Origin: Thalassotalea loyana
GTDB taxonomy: Bacteria; Pseudomonadota; Gammaproteobacteria; Enterobacterales; Alteromonadaceae
Length of the DNA: 64,000 nucleotides
Assembly (NCBI RefSeq): GCF_030161435.1
Contig: NZ_BSSV01000004.1
Coordinates: 1-64,000 of the forward strand
Reading direction: 5' to 3'
Shown here: piece by piece, positions 18,734 through 28,870 of the stretch
How positions within the stretch are numbered: the first letter of the stretch is position 1
Layout of the letters: each line of letters begins with the position of its first letter
The notes under the pieces: model-generated
Told to the model about the DNA's origin: nothing
Seen by the model: the letters and a program-made list of their open reading frames with translations, nothing else
Database searches by the model: none
Made by a program: the position numbers and the translations under genes

Positions 18734-21553
18734 TTATGCGAATTTGCGCACTTCGCCTTCGCCATCAACATTCGTTACACAGCGGCCACATAAGGTTTCA
18801 TGTCCTTCGTGCGAGCCTACATCGTCTGTAATGTGCCAACAACGGTCACACTTTGTACCTGTTGCAGGAGCAACGGTTAGCCATAAACCTGCTAACTCTG
18901 TCTCGGTCGCATTAGCTGGCTTATCCGCTAGAGCGACAACTTGTGCACCTGAAGTAATTAAAACAAATCGCAATTCGTTTTCTAATTTTGCAAGTTGAGC
19001 ACTGATTGCTTCATCTGCATATAACGTAACGCTTGCTTCTAATGCTTTACCAACTACTTTCTCTTTACGAGCAAGTTCTAATGCTTTGTTCACTTCTGCA
19101 CGAACTTTTAATAATTGTTCCCAGTACTCATCGTTTAATTCAGCATCTGCAGGTAATGATGTTAAACCATCAAACCAAACGTCAGTGAAAACAAACTCAT
19201 CACGTTCACCCTGAGCAGGAGCTGGTAACGCAGTCCAAATTTCTTGTGCAGTAAACGATAAGATTGGCGCCATCCAACGCGTCATCGCTTCAGCAATCAA
19301 GTACATTGCTGTTTGACATGAACGACGTGCTACTGATGTATCTTTCGCTGTGTACTGTCTGTCTTTGATGATATCTAAATAGAAACCACCTAGCTCATTA
19401 GTACAGAAATTCATTAACTTCTGAACCACTTGGCTGAACTCGTATTCGTCATATGCGTTAACGATGTCTTCTTGTAATTCGGCTGCTTTGCTAAGAACCC
19501 AGCGATCTAGTGCCACCATATCTTCAACAGCGATTTGGTCAGTTTTTGGATCAAAACCATTGATATTAGCTAGTAAGAAACGCGACGTGTTACGGATACG
19601 GCGGTAAGCATCGGCTTGACGCTTGAAGATCTCTTTCGACACAGTGATTTCTTGTGTGTAGTTCACTGAAGACACCCACAAACGCAAAATATCAGCACCG
19701 TATTGGTTGGTGATTTCATCAGGGGTAATCACGTTGCCTAAAGATTTAGACATCTTGTGACCTTTCTCATCAACAGTAAAGCCATGAGTCAATACTTGCT
19801 TGTATGGTGCACTGCCTTTTATTGCCATCGCAGTTTTCAATGAAGACTGGAACCAACCACGGTGCTGATCTGAACCTTCTAGGTATAGGTCAGCTGGGTA
19901 ACCAAGCTCTTCACGCTGTGCCATAACAGAATAATGTGTAACACCTGAGTCAAACCATACATCTAAGGTGTCAGTAACTTTGCTGTAATTATCGGCCTCG
20001 TCACCTAACAACTCTTTAGCATCTAGGTCATACCATGCATCAATACCCTTTTCTTCAACACGTTTCGCTACTTCTTCGAACAAACGAGACGTTTCAGGAT
20101 GAAGTTCTTGAGTTTCTTTGTGCACAAACAAGGTAATCGGCACACCCCATGTACGTTGGCGAGAGATACACCAGTCAGGGCTAGACTCAAGCATTGATTC
20201 GATACGCGCTTGACCCCAATCAGGAATCCACTGTACACCTTGAACAGCATTCTTAACTTCATCACGAAGGCTGTTTTTGGTCATGCTCACAAACCATTGA
20301 GGTGTGGCACGGAAAATCAATGGTGTTTTAGTACGCCAGCAATGTGGGTAACTGTGGACAAATTTAGTTTGGTAAAGCAGATTACCGTGTTCTTCTACAA
20401 CCGCGATAATTTTCTCATCGACTTTATAAACGTGTTCACCAGCAAACAACTCTACGTTTGCACGGTAAAGGCCGTTATCATCAAGATAGTTTAACGTCTC
20501 GATATTGTATTTTTTACCAACCGTGAAATCTTCTACACCATGGTCTGGCGCTGTATGTACACAACCTGTACCCGCGTCAGTCGTTACGTGGTCGCCCAAG
20601 ATCACCGGTAATGTGCGTTCATAAAATGGGTGGTGTAATTGTAATAGCTCTAATGCAGCACCTTTTACACGACCTACAACTTCAAATGTTTCAATCCCTG
20701 CTCGCTCCATCACGCTCTCATGAAGGGCCTCAGCCATTAAGAGACGCTCGTCACCCGCTTGAACAACGACGTACTCTAACTCTTCATGGATACTTACCGC
20801 TTGGCTTGAAGGTAACGTCCATGGCGTAGTTGTCCAGATAACAACAGAAATTTTGCCGCTGCCTGCTAATCCAGGCATTGCGTCTGCTAACGCCGACTCA
20901 TCTACAACAGGGTATTTCACATCAATAGAGAATGACGTTTTATCAGCATATTCTACTTCTGCTTCAGCTAACGCAGAGCCGCCAACAACACTCCAGTAAA
21001 CTGGTTTGAAACCTTGTTGCAAGTGACCATTTTCTGTAATTTTGCCTAAAGCGCGGATAATGTTCGCTTCGGTGTCAAAATTCATTGTAAGGTAAGGATT
21101 TTCCCAATCACCAAACACACCTAAACGTTTGAAGTCCTTGCGCTGGCCGTCAACTTGCTTTGCAGCATACTCACGACACTTTTGACGAAACTGTGCAGGT
21201 GTTAGCTTTTGACCTGGCTTGCCATGTTTTTTCTCAACAACAAGCTCAATCGGAAGACCATGACAGTCCCAACCAGGTACATATGGAGCATCAAAATCAG
21301 ATAACGTTTTCGCTTTGATAATAACGTCTTTTAGGATCTTGTTTACAGAGTGTCCCAAGTGAATGTTACCGTTTGCATACGGAGGGCCATCATGCAAAAT
21401 AAATGATTTCTTACCTTTTTTCGCCGCACGAATTTTGCTGTAAAGACCTTTTTCATTCCAATCTTTAAGCATGTTAGGTTCACGATTTGCCATGTTGCCC
21501 TTCATTGGGAACGATGTATCTGGCAAATTCAGCGTATGTTTATAATCAGTCAT
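18734..21553 (-). CDS. ileS: Isoleucyl-tRNA synthetase
   Basis: 939-residue class I aminoacyl-tRNA synthetase charging tRNA-Ile. The HIGH-type motif HLGH is at residues 65-68, and [10 protein letters not shown] lies near residue 600. A CP1 editing domain lies between them. The C-terminal zinc ribbon is complete (CDRCWHI and CGRCV). It sits between ribF and lspA as in E. coli. No T-box is present or expected. Confidence 0.97.
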   Translation of the reverse strand: MTDYKHTLNLPDTSFPMKGNMANREPNMLKDWNEKGLYSKIRAAKKGKKSFILHDGPPYANGNIHLGHSVNKILKDVIIKAKTLSDFDAPYVPGWDCHGLPIELVVEKKHGKPGQKLTPAQFRQKCREYAAKQVDGQRKDFKRLGVFGDWENPYLTMNFDTEANIIRALGKITENGHLQQGFKPVYWSVVGGSALAEAEVEYADKTSFSIDVKYPVVDESALADAMPGLAGSGKISVVIWTTTPWTLPSSQAVSIHEELEYVVVQAGDERLLMAEALHESVMERAGIETFEVVGRVKGAALELLQLHHPFYERTLPVILGDHVTTDAGTGCVHTAPDHGVEDFTVGKKYNIETLNYLDDNGLYRANVELFAGEHVYKVDEKIIAVVEEHGNLLYQTKFVHSYPHCWRTKTPLIFRATPQWFVSMTKNSLRDEVKNAVQGVQWIPDWGQARIESMLESSPDWCISRQRTWGVPITLFVHKETQELHPETSRLFEEVAKRVEEKGIDAWYDLDAKELLGDEADNYSKVTDTLDVWFDSGVTHYSVMAQREELGYPADLYLEGSDQHRGWFQSSLKTAMAIKGSAPYKQVLTHGFTVDEKGHKMSKSLGNVITPDEITNQYGADILRLWVSSVNYTQEITVSKEIFKRQADAYRRIRNTSRFLLANINGFDPKTDQIAVEDMVALDRWVLSKAAELQEDIVNAYDEYEFSQVVQKLMNFCTNELGGFYLDIIKDRQYTAKDTSVARRSCQTAMYLIAEAMTRWMAPILSFTAQEIWTALPAPAQGERDEFVFTDVWFDGLTSLPADAELNDEYWEQLLKVRAEVNKALELARKEKVVGKALEASVTLYADEAISAQLAKLENELRFVLITSGAQVVALADKPANATETELAGLWLTVAPATGTKCDRCWHITDDVGSHEGHETLCGRCVTNVDGEGEVRKFA

Positions 21554-21574
21554 CTACTTTTATATCCGTTGTTA

Positions 21575-22504
21575 TTAGGCAAGCGTTGCTACAAATGATT
21601 TAGCTTGCTCACTATCAATTTTAATCTGTTGTGTTAAGGCGTCTAAGGAATCAAACTTACGTTCAGCACGTAACTTCTTCAACATAATCACCTCAATGTG
21701 TTGCCCATATATCGTTTGATTAAAGTCAAAGATATGGACCTCTAGTTGTTGTCTAACGCCAGCGAGTGTCGGACGACAACCAATATTGGCAACACCAAAA
21801 TATTCAATCTCGTTATGTTTTACTTTTACTACATAGACGCCTGACACAGGTGAAACTCGTCGTTTTAGTAAAACGTTAGCTGTTGGAAAACCCAACTTTC
21901 GACCGTTTTTATCTCCGTGAAAAACCTTTCCCGAAATTGCATAGTCTCGACCAAGCATTCGGGCAGCTTCATCTAAATGGTCTTGCTCTAAAGCACTACG
22001 AATGGCTGTCGAGCTGATACGACAGTCTTCAAATTTAAAACTTGCTGTATCTGTTACCGTAAAACCTAATTGTTCACCGTAACTTTTCAACATGGTGAAA
22101 TCACCTTGGCGCTGTTTACCGAATCGAAAATCATCACCAATAATCAAATGCTTGACGCCAAGCTGTTTAACTAACAATTCTTCGATAAACGTTTCTGCTG
22201 TTTGACTGGCAAAAGATTTACTAAAATTTACACACATCAAACGCTCAACACCAAGCTCTTCAAGATAACGATATTTATCACGTAATCTTGTCAACCGAGC
22301 AGGGGCTTTATCGCCAGCAAAAAGCTCCTGTGGCTGAGGCTCAAAAACCATTACCGTTGGCACCGCATCATGCTGCTTAGCTTTCTCAATTAAGGCTTGA
22401 ATCACTCGTTGGTGACCTAAATGCACACCATCGAAATTTCCGATGGTTAATACACAACCATGATCTTCTGGTTGTATATTTTTTATACCTCTAATCAGTT
22501 GCAT
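21575..22504 (-). CDS. ribF: Bifunctional riboflavin kinase / FAD synthetase
   Basis: Converts riboflavin to FMN and then FAD. The N-terminal nucleotidyltransferase domain has TIGNFDGVHLGHQ at about residues 21-33. GDDFRFGKQRQGDF and SSTAIR follow, then the C-terminal flavokinase domain with GFPTANV and ISRRVSPVSGVYVV-like sequence. The 309-residue length is normal. It lies just upstream of ileS in the conserved murJ-ribF-ileS order. Confidence 0.95.
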   Translation of the reverse strand: MQLIRGIKNIQPEDHGCVLTIGNFDGVHLGHQRVIQALIEKAKQHDAVPTVMVFEPQPQELFAGDKAPARLTRLRDKYRYLEELGVERLMCVNFSKSFASQTAETFIEELLVKQLGVKHLIIGDDFRFGKQRQGDFTMLKSYGEQLGFTVTDTASFKFEDCRISSTAIRSALEQDHLDEAARMLGRDYAISGKVFHGDKNGRKLGFPTANVLLKRRVSPVSGVYVVKVKHNEIEYFGVANIGCRPTLAGVRQQLEVHIFDFNQTIYGQHIEVIMLKKLRAERKFDSLDALTQQIKIDSEQAKSFVATLA

Positions 22505-22679
22505 TTAATCAAAAAACCCTAATTTAGTTTTACGAGAATAAAGCGTCTAAAAGCCGCGTTTTAATCCCATTTTAAAACTTACACCATAAAAACTGACGAA
22601 TTATATATCAGTCAGCAGGAAGAATCAGCACCTGCGAGCAAATTCAAACAATTTATTTTGGAATTTTATATTTCGACGC

Positions 22680-24266
22680 TTAAGTATCGGTATTTGATGT
22701 CACTTTGAAGTGTCTAACCCGAATTCCTAACAGACTAACAGTAACGAAATAACAGACGACACCCACACCGATACACAGTATTAGTTGAACAATTCTATTG
22801 AAGAAACTTAACCTCAACCATTCGTCAAATGATGGCGACAACCAGTAAACAACAAACGCCATCGTCAAAGCGCTGAAAAGCATTTTCACCATCATTTTGA
22901 TTGCGGTACTTGATAAACGATAGACACCTTGCCCCTTTAATCCTCTATAGAGTAAATATGCATTTAAGGTTGCCGATAACGTCGTTGCCATCGCAAGACC
23001 CACATAGCCATAAAATGGTGCTAATGCCAAATTAAACGCCATATTTGCAACCATAGCTATAATGCCTATTTTGACGGGTGTCTTGGTATCCTGACGAGAG
23101 TAGTACCCCGGCGCTAGGATTTTTATAAACATAAAGCTAAGCAAGCCAGAGAGATAAGCAAACAATGCCATAGAGACTTGAATAACGTCGTGTTCAGAAA
23201 ACTCCCCCCGCATAAAGAGCACCATGATAATCGGCTGTGCCATAACCATCAAACCGGCTAATGCAGGGAAACCAAACAAGCAAATAACACGAATACCCCA
23301 ATCGAGCGTATCAGAGAATTCTTGTAAATTTTTTCTCGCGGCCAAGCCCGATAAACTGGGTAAGATAACAGTGGCTATACCAATGCCAAATAAGCCAAGC
23401 GGAAACTCTAAAAGCCGATCCGCGTAATAAAGCCAGCTTATAGAGCCAGTAACCAAGAAGCTGGCAATGACAGTATCAAGCAATAAATTAATTTGAGTCA
23501 CCGATACCCCAAACAAAGCAGGTACAATCAGCTTTCTAATTTTGATAACACCTGGCTCATTCCATGCCCACCTAGGCCTAACAAGAACACCCGCTTTGTA
23601 CATAAAAGGGATTTGAAATAGTAATTGTAATACCCCGCCTAAAAACACTCCCCAAGCTAAAGCATATGCTGGCTCTTCAAACTGAGGAGAAAGAAAAATT
23701 GCACATGATATAACGGCAACATTTAACAGAACCGGCGTAAATGCCGACGCACCAAACTTACCGAGCGTATTGAGTACAGAACCCGCCAATGCAACAAAGC
23801 TAACAAACCACAAATATGGAAAGGTAATTTTTAGTAACGAATTTGCCAATTCGAATTTATCAGCATGTGGCCCGCCATTAAGCCAATCAAGAAACCAACC
23901 AAAACCAAAAGTCGCGACGAGTATTGGAGAAGCAATCACACCCACTAACGTGACAACGGTCACAATGGTACCGAGTGTCCCAGAAACTTGGGCAATCAGT
24001 TTTTTCGTATGAAATTTATCAAGCCCCTCTTTTTCATCTTGCGCTTCGGCTTCACTTAGCACAGGAACAAAAGCTTGAGCAAAAGCACCTTCGGCAAATA
24101 AGCGACGCAAAAAATTAGGGATCTTATTCGCGAATAAAAACACATCGGCTGCAGCATTAGCACCCATGATGTAAGCAATAACACTGTCTCTAACGAGGCC
24201 CAACACTCGTGAAATCAGTGTCATAAAGCTAACAATAAAGCCCGATTTAATTAACTTTTTACTCAA
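22680..24266 (-). CDS. murJ: Lipid II flippase MurJ
   Basis: 528-residue MOP-superfamily membrane protein with about 14 hydrophobic helices that moves lipid II across the inner membrane for peptidoglycan synthesis. The N-terminus LIKSGFIVSFMTLISRVLGL and the FAEGAFAQAFVPVLSEA block are family hallmarks. It is divergent from rpsT, as in many Gammaproteobacteria. The 175-base spacer to ribF shows no other gene. Confidence 0.95.
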   Translation of the reverse strand: MSKKLIKSGFIVSFMTLISRVLGLVRDSVIAYIMGANAAADVFLFANKIPNFLRRLFAEGAFAQAFVPVLSEAEAQDEKEGLDKFHTKKLIAQVSGTLGTIVTVVTLVGVIASPILVATFGFGWFLDWLNGGPHADKFELANSLLKITFPYLWFVSFVALAGSVLNTLGKFGASAFTPVLLNVAVISCAIFLSPQFEEPAYALAWGVFLGGVLQLLFQIPFMYKAGVLVRPRWAWNEPGVIKIRKLIVPALFGVSVTQINLLLDTVIASFLVTGSISWLYYADRLLEFPLGLFGIGIATVILPSLSGLAARKNLQEFSDTLDWGIRVICLFGFPALAGLMVMAQPIIMVLFMRGEFSEHDVIQVSMALFAYLSGLLSFMFIKILAPGYYSRQDTKTPVKIGIIAMVANMAFNLALAPFYGYVGLAMATTLSATLNAYLLYRGLKGQGVYRLSSTAIKMMVKMLFSALTMAFVVYWLSPSFDEWLRLSFFNRIVQLILCIGVGVVCYFVTVSLLGIRVRHFKVTSNTDT

Positions 24267-24357
24267 GGTAAATTACTCAGAAATATGGAAAACACGGCAT
24301 TGCGCACAAAAGAATTATTATGCCTGTAAAAACTTAACATAAACAATAGAAAACTTA

Positions 24358-24385
24358 TTGCTTGCGCGCTCGAAGACTATATAAT
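24358..24385 (+). promoter_or_regulatory. Candidate upstream promoter of rpsT
   Basis: TTGCTT, a 16-base gap, then a perfect TATAAT at 24380-24385. Together with the second candidate at 24429-24457 this resembles the two-promoter arrangement known for E. coli rpsT. Confidence 0.5.
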
Positions 24386-24428
24386 ACTGCACCAGGTGAT
24401 TCAGGCGATAAATTAATCATCAAAAGAT

Positions 24429-24457
24429 TTGACATTCGCCACAAAAACAGGCATATT
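24429..24457 (+). promoter_or_regulatory. Candidate proximal promoter of rpsT
   Basis: A perfect TTGACA at 24429-24434, 17 bases, then CATATT (four of six matches to the -10 consensus). It lies about 50 bases before the start codon. Confidence 0.6.
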
Positions 24458-24507
24458 TCGTCGCCTTAAATTTAGGCTATATTTTTTATTATTTTTAGGA
24501 GTTCACC

Positions 24508-24768
24508 TTGGCTAACTCAAAGCAAGCTAAGAAGCGCGCGGTACAATCTGAAAAGCGCCGTCAACACAATGCAAGCCGTCGTTCAATGATGCGCACTTTA
24601 GTTAAAAAAGTAATCGCTGCAATTGAAGCCGGTGACAAAGAACTTGCAACTAAAGAACTTGCAGCAGCTACACCGATCTTAGATCGTTACGCAACTAAAG
24701 GTCTTATTCACAAAAACAAAGCTGCTCGTAGCAAGAGCCGTTTAAACGCTGCTATCCAAGCACTTTAA
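24508..24768 (+). CDS. rpsT: 30S ribosomal protein S20
   Basis: 86-residue, Lys/Arg/Ala-rich primary 16S-binding protein ([20 protein letters not shown]). The start codon is TTG, preceded by AGGAG at 24497-24501 with a six-base gap, and no in-frame ATG would give the conserved N-terminus. E. coli rpsT also uses a UUG start and needs it for autogenous repression by S20, so the same control is likely here. A strong terminator follows. Confidence 0.96.
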   Translation: MANSKQAKKRAVQSEKRRQHNASRRSMMRTLVKKVIAAIEAGDKELATKELAAATPILDRYATKGLIHKNKAARSKSRLNAAIQAL

Positions 24769-24790
24769 TCTTTGTTTTTATAAAATTTAA

Positions 24791-24816
24791 AAAAACCGGC
24801 TACTGCCGGTTTTTTT
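24791..24816 (+). terminator. Rho-independent terminator of rpsT
   Basis: ACCGGC (24795-24800), loop TACT, GCCGGT (24805-24810) and a T run, 25 bases after the stop codon. Confidence 0.92.
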
Positions 24817-24912
24817 ATATCCTCATAAAAATATCATCTGCCAATAATGGCACTTGAAGTTCTTACGATAATTTTCTAGTCTCTACCCGTTAAATGCTTC
24901 GGATAAAATAAA

Positions 24913-26568
24913 ATGAAATTAAATAAAATTGCAGCTATGCTCGTCGTTGCCGGTACTGCCTTAGCAGGTTGTGGTCAAGCGGACCAAGCAGCACAACAAG
25001 CACAATATCAAGTTGTTCCTGAATACAAAAACCGTTTAGATATCTATGAGCCGGTGACCTTATCAGCTGACCTATCTCACCTTTCCGATAATCAAAGAAA
25101 ATTAATTAGCTTATTAATTGACGCTTCTGACATCATGGATGAGTTATTCTGGAAGCAAGCGTTCGGGGAAAATAAGGAAAGCTTTCTTGCTGGCATCAAA
25201 GATGAAAAACTTCGCCAATTTGCTGCAATAAACTATGGTCCATGGGACCGCATGAATGGTGATAAGCCATTCCTTGAGGGATTCGAAGGTAAGTCTGCTG
25301 GCGCGGAATTCTACCCTCATGATATGACAAAAGCTGAATTTGAAGCCGCTAAATTTGATGACAAAGATGGTTTGTATTCTCTAGTGCGACGCGATCACGA
25401 AGGCCAATTGTCAACTATTGCCTATTCAGAAGCTTTCAGTGATGAAATTAGCCGTGCAGCTGCAATATTAGAAAAGGCCTCTGATTATGCAGAAGACGAA
25501 GAGTTTGCTAATTACTTAAAAATGCGTGCAACTGCTATGCGTAATGACGATTATCAAGCCTCTGATTTTGCATGGATGGACATGAAGAAGAACATGATAG
25601 ATGTTGTGATTGGTCCAATCGAAACTTACGAAGATCAGTTGTATGGTTACCGTGCTGGCTTTGAATCTTATGTCTTAGTAAAAGACATGGCATGGAGTGA
25701 GAAACTCGCTAAATACGCTGCTTACCTACCTGAACTTCAAAAAGAACTTCCGGTTAATAAGAAATATAAAGCGGAAGTGCCGGGTTCTGATGCCGACTTA
25801 AACGCATATGACGTTGTTTATTACGCAGGCCACTCAAATGCCGGTGGTAAAACAATCGCTATCAACTTACCCAATGACGAAGAAGTTCAGTTAGCCAAAG
25901 GTACTCGTCGCCTTCAGCTGAAGAATGCTATGCAAGCAAAATTCGACAGCATTATGCAGCCTATTGCAGCAACGCTAATCGTACCTGAGCAAAGAGAAAA
26001 CGTCACTTTTACCGCATTTTTTGCCAATACTATGTTCCACGAAGTTGCACATGGTTTAGGTATCAAGAATACAATCAACGGCAAAGGTACAGTGCGCCAA
26101 TCTTTAAAAGAGCACGCTTCTGCTTTAGAGGAAGGCAAAGCGGATATCTTAGGTCTTTACATGGTTCGCCAATTACTTGCTAAAGGTGCGATCACAGAAG
26201 GTCAATTAGAAGATTACTACACAACATTTATGGCAGGTATTTTCCGTTCAGTACGTTTTGGTGCAAGCTCTGCTCACGGAAAAGCAAACATGGTTCGTTT
26301 TAATTATTTCCAAGAGCATGGGGCATTTAGCCGATCTGAAGACGGTTTGTATAGTGTAAACATGGAAAAAATGACGCAAGCTATCGACTCGCTTTCTGAA
26401 TTAATCCTGACCTTACAGGGGAACGGTGATTATGAAGGCGTTGCTAAACTCGTTGAAGCATCAGGTATGATCAAGGCTGATTTAGCGGCAGATTTGGCTC
26501 GCCTTGAAGCAGCAGAAATACCTGTTGATATTACCTTCAAACAAGGTAAACAAGTATTGGGTTTATAG
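24913..26568 (+). CDS. M49-like (dipeptidyl-peptidase III family) zinc metallopeptidase lipoprotein
   Basis: 551-residue exported protein. The signal peptide ends in ALAGC with the lipidated Cys at residue 20, so it is membrane anchored. The zinc site is readable: HEVAH at residues 376-380 (His376 and His380 ligands, Glu377 catalytic) and the second motif EEGKAD at 406-411 (Glu407 as third ligand). This spacing and EE-x-x-AD pattern match peptidase family M49, whose best-known members remove dipeptides from peptide N-termini. Classical members have a six-residue HExxGH; here it is five-residue HExxH, as reported for some bacterial members. The gene is monocistronic with a terminator after it. 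Substrate is unknown. Confidence 0.78.
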   Translation: MKLNKIAAMLVVAGTALAGCGQADQAAQQAQYQVVPEYKNRLDIYEPVTLSADLSHLSDNQRKLISLLIDASDIMDELFWKQAFGENKESFLAGIKDEKLRQFAAINYGPWDRMNGDKPFLEGFEGKSAGAEFYPHDMTKAEFEAAKFDDKDGLYSLVRRDHEGQLSTIAYSEAFSDEISRAAAILEKASDYAEDEEFANYLKMRATAMRNDDYQASDFAWMDMKKNMIDVVIGPIETYEDQLYGYRAGFESYVLVKDMAWSEKLAKYAAYLPELQKELPVNKKYKAEVPGSDADLNAYDVVYYAGHSNAGGKTIAINLPNDEEVQLAKGTRRLQLKNAMQAKFDSIMQPIAATLIVPEQRENVTFTAFFANTMFHEVAHGLGIKNTINGKGTVRQSLKEHASALEEGKADILGLYMVRQLLAKGAITEGQLEDYYTTFMAGIFRSVRFGASSAHGKANMVRFNYFQEHGAFSRSEDGLYSVNMEKMTQAIDSLSELILTLQGNGDYEGVAKLVEASGMIKADLAADLARLEAAEIPVDITFKQGKQVLGL

Positions 26569-26592
26569 CCGTTCAGTAAACTTGTTCTCCAC

Positions 26593-26627
26593 AAAAAAAG
26601 GCAGGGTATAAATACTCTGCCTTTTTT
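26593..26627. terminator. Bidirectional terminator between the M49-like gene and cnoX
   Basis: A long hairpin, GGCAGGGTAT and ATACTCTGCC with one G-T wobble and a two-base AA loop, framed by A and T runs, between two convergent genes. Confidence 0.9.
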
Positions 26628-26642
26628 GTTTATCGCGTATGA

Positions 26643-27491
26643 CTAATACATCAAGGTATATAGTTTACGTCTAAACTTCATCACCAATGGGTCACCATCT
26701 GGCAACGCATTAATCACATCGAGTAACTTCTTCTTTGAATCAGCGTCATCTCGAGTGGTTTGTACGCGTCTAAATAACAGATTGAGGGCATCTTCATGTC
26801 GGTTCGCTTGGCTATATTGCGCCGCAAGTTGATGGATCACATCTACGTCATCAGGTGCTTGAGCATGTGCATCTTCAAGTGCCTTTAATTCTGGTGAATC
26901 TGACGCCTCTAGTGCTAATTGTAATTTTGACACGAGCGCTTGATAGGTAGCATCTTGATCAACCATTTTAATAGTATCTAGCAAGGCTTTAGCATCCTCT
27001 AATTTTCCTATTAAAATGCACGCTTCGATTAAGGTAAATTTTATATCTACACGTTCCGGATCTAACTCATAGGCTTGTTTAGCCAATGTGAATGCTTGAT
27101 TAGCATCTTGTTGGGCAAGTGCTTCTTGTGCTTGTTTTAGTAAACCGTCTTGTGGTTTAGGTAAGTACTTATCTAAAAAGGCTTGAATAGCGTCATCAGG
27201 CTGAGGACCAGCAATACCATCAATAGGTTGACCGTCTTTAATAATAATCGCTGTAGGCAAGCCTTGAATACCAAATTGAGCAGCAATTTGTTGTTGCGAT
27301 TGACAGTCAATTTCAGCCATCAAAATACTATCATGAAAGGCAGCAGTTGCTTGTTCTAACTTAGCTTTTAGCTCGACGCTCTCGGGGACCTGATCGGCCC
27401 AAAAGGCGATAAGGACAGGCTTAATTTTAGAGTCTTCTAAGATAACCTGTTGGAAGTTTTCAATCGTAATCGGTAAAGCCGGTTTGATCAT
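26643..27491 (-). CDS. cnoX: Thioredoxin-like/TPR co-chaperone CnoX (YbbN)
   Basis: 282-residue protein matching E. coli YbbN in length and layout: an N-terminal thioredoxin fold (about 1-110) and a C-terminal TPR region, ending in KFRRKLYTLMY. E. coli CnoX is a chlorine-activated holdase working with GroEL. At the thioredoxin active site the sequence is WADQVPES (31-38), so both redox cysteines are absent and classical oxidoreductase activity is ruled out. The start at 27491 gives the family N-terminus and follows a GAG ribosome site; an in-frame TTG at 27536 would add 15 residues. Confidence 0.85.
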   Translation of the reverse strand: MIKPALPITIENFQQVILEDSKIKPVLIAFWADQVPESVELKAKLEQATAAFHDSILMAEIDCQSQQQIAAQFGIQGLPTAIIIKDGQPIDGIAGPQPDDAIQAFLDKYLPKPQDGLLKQAQEALAQQDANQAFTLAKQAYELDPERVDIKFTLIEACILIGKLEDAKALLDTIKMVDQDATYQALVSKLQLALEASDSPELKALEDAHAQAPDDVDVIHQLAAQYSQANRHEDALNLLFRRVQTTRDDADSKKKLLDVINALPDGDPLVMKFRRKLYTLMY

Positions 27492-27586
27492 GGCACGCTC
27501 AAATTTTCGAATAATGTCCTTATTATTTGGGGGCAAAGGACTTTTTCACAAGCATTTGCCCCAAAATTTTTCAATAGTCTACTGAA

Positions 27587-28744
27587 TTAAGCGATTTCTC
27601 TGAGTAATTCACGAGAAATAATAATACGCTGAACCTCGCTTGTGCCCTCATAAATAGAGGTAATTCTCACATCTCGCGCCATTCGTTCGACCGGATATTC
27701 TTTAATATACCCAGCACCACCTAACATCTGTAATGCATCGTAACATGCTTGATTCGCTTTCTCTGACGCAAATAGTTTTGCCATCGAAGCGCCCTTCGAG
27801 AAATTCTTGCCCGCATCTTTATCACAAGCAGCTTGCATTAATAACAAGCGAGCAGCTTCAAGCTCTGTGTACCTGTCCGCTAGCATCCACTGTAAACCTT
27901 GAAAATTAGCTAACGGCTGACCAAATTGCTTACGTTCAGTAATAAACTCACGAGCATAATCCATGGCTGCCATTCCAATTCCAAGCGCCAAAGAGCCAAC
28001 ACCAATACGACCGCCAGCTAATTCACCAACAGCAATTGCAAAGCCTTTATTCTCTTGCCCCATTAAATTGCTCGCAGGAATACGACAATCTTCAAAGTGA
28101 ACTTCGGTCGTATGAGACGCCTTCTGGCCCATCTTGTCTTCTAACTTGCCAATATTTAAGCCTGGCGTATTCGCTTCAACCAAGAAACAAGAAATACCTT
28201 TACCTTTCGGCGCACTAGGGTCGGTAACTGCCCAAACGACAAAAACACCGGCAAATGTTCCCGATGTAATGTATATTTTGCTACCGTTAAGTACGTATTC
28301 ATCGCCGTCTTTAACAGCGGTTGTTTTCATACCAGCCGGATCTGAACCAGCACTTGGCTCAGTTAAACAAAACCCACCCGCTTTATATTCACCTGTGCAA
28401 ATCTTGGTTAAGTGTGTCTCTTTCTGCTCTTCGGTACCAACGGCTTGGATGACTTCCGCCACCATATTTGTCACAGAAGTTGTAACGGCAGTAGATGCAC
28501 AAGCCTTTGCAAGTTCAGTAATAACTAAACTAAATGCTACGGTTCCGGCCTCAACACCACCATACTCCCCTTTAACATTCATCCCCATGAAACCTAACTC
28601 AGCTAATTGGTTCAGATTTACTAAAAACTTATCGTGATTCTTGCCTTCATCAAGTGAAGCGGCAATAGGCGCAAGCTCAGTGTCAGCAAACTTCTTGGCC
28701 ATATCTTGGATCATCAATTGTTCTTCTGTTAATGAAAAATCCAT
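27587..28744 (-). CDS. Acyl-CoA dehydrogenase
   Basis: 385-residue FAD flavoprotein catalysing alpha,beta-dehydrogenation of an acyl-CoA with electrons passed to ETF. N-terminal, middle and C-terminal domains are all present: CLTEPSAGSDPAG (FAD/substrate signature), GQKASHTTEVHFEDCRIP, and RKQFGQPLANFQGLQWMLAD. The catalytic base is Glu366 in YEGTSEVQR, the short/branched-chain type position. It stands alone, with no beta-oxidation partners beside it. Chain-length preference cannot be determined; short or branched substrates are the better guess. Confidence 0.9.
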   Translation of the reverse strand: MDFSLTEEQLMIQDMAKKFADTELAPIAASLDEGKNHDKFLVNLNQLAELGFMGMNVKGEYGGVEAGTVAFSLVITELAKACASTAVTTSVTNMVAEVIQAVGTEEQKETHLTKICTGEYKAGGFCLTEPSAGSDPAGMKTTAVKDGDEYVLNGSKIYITSGTFAGVFVVWAVTDPSAPKGKGISCFLVEANTPGLNIGKLEDKMGQKASHTTEVHFEDCRIPASNLMGQENKGFAIAVGELAGGRIGVGSLALGIGMAAMDYAREFITERKQFGQPLANFQGLQWMLADRYTELEAARLLLMQAACDKDAGKNFSKGASMAKLFASEKANQACYDALQMLGGAGYIKEYPVERMARDVRITSIYEGTSEVQRIIISRELLREIA

Positions 28745-28818
28745 TATTGTTCTCTACCTGTTGTCTTGTATTGGCTCAGTATCTCATGCTCGAGTGATGT
28801 TTTCAGGCTTCAGAAAGC

Positions 28819-28840
28819 AAAAACGCACCAATTGGTGCGC
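28819..28840 (-). terminator. Rho-independent terminator of uppP
   Basis: The palindrome CGCACCAATTGGTGCG (28824-28839) is followed on the minus strand by a T run, about 30 bases past the uppP stop. Confidence 0.75.
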
Positions 28841-28870
28841 TTGTTTTGTTTCGTTATTTGTACACTTAAT

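Noticed and set aside
27491-27536. N-terminal extension of CnoX from TTG, or a rare ATT start after AAGGA
   Set aside because: The E. coli homologue aligns from the ATG at 27491; the extension is less plausible, though not excluded.
28134-28637. 167-residue frame antisense to the acyl-CoA dehydrogenase
   Set aside because: Shadow of a strongly coding gene; no family features.
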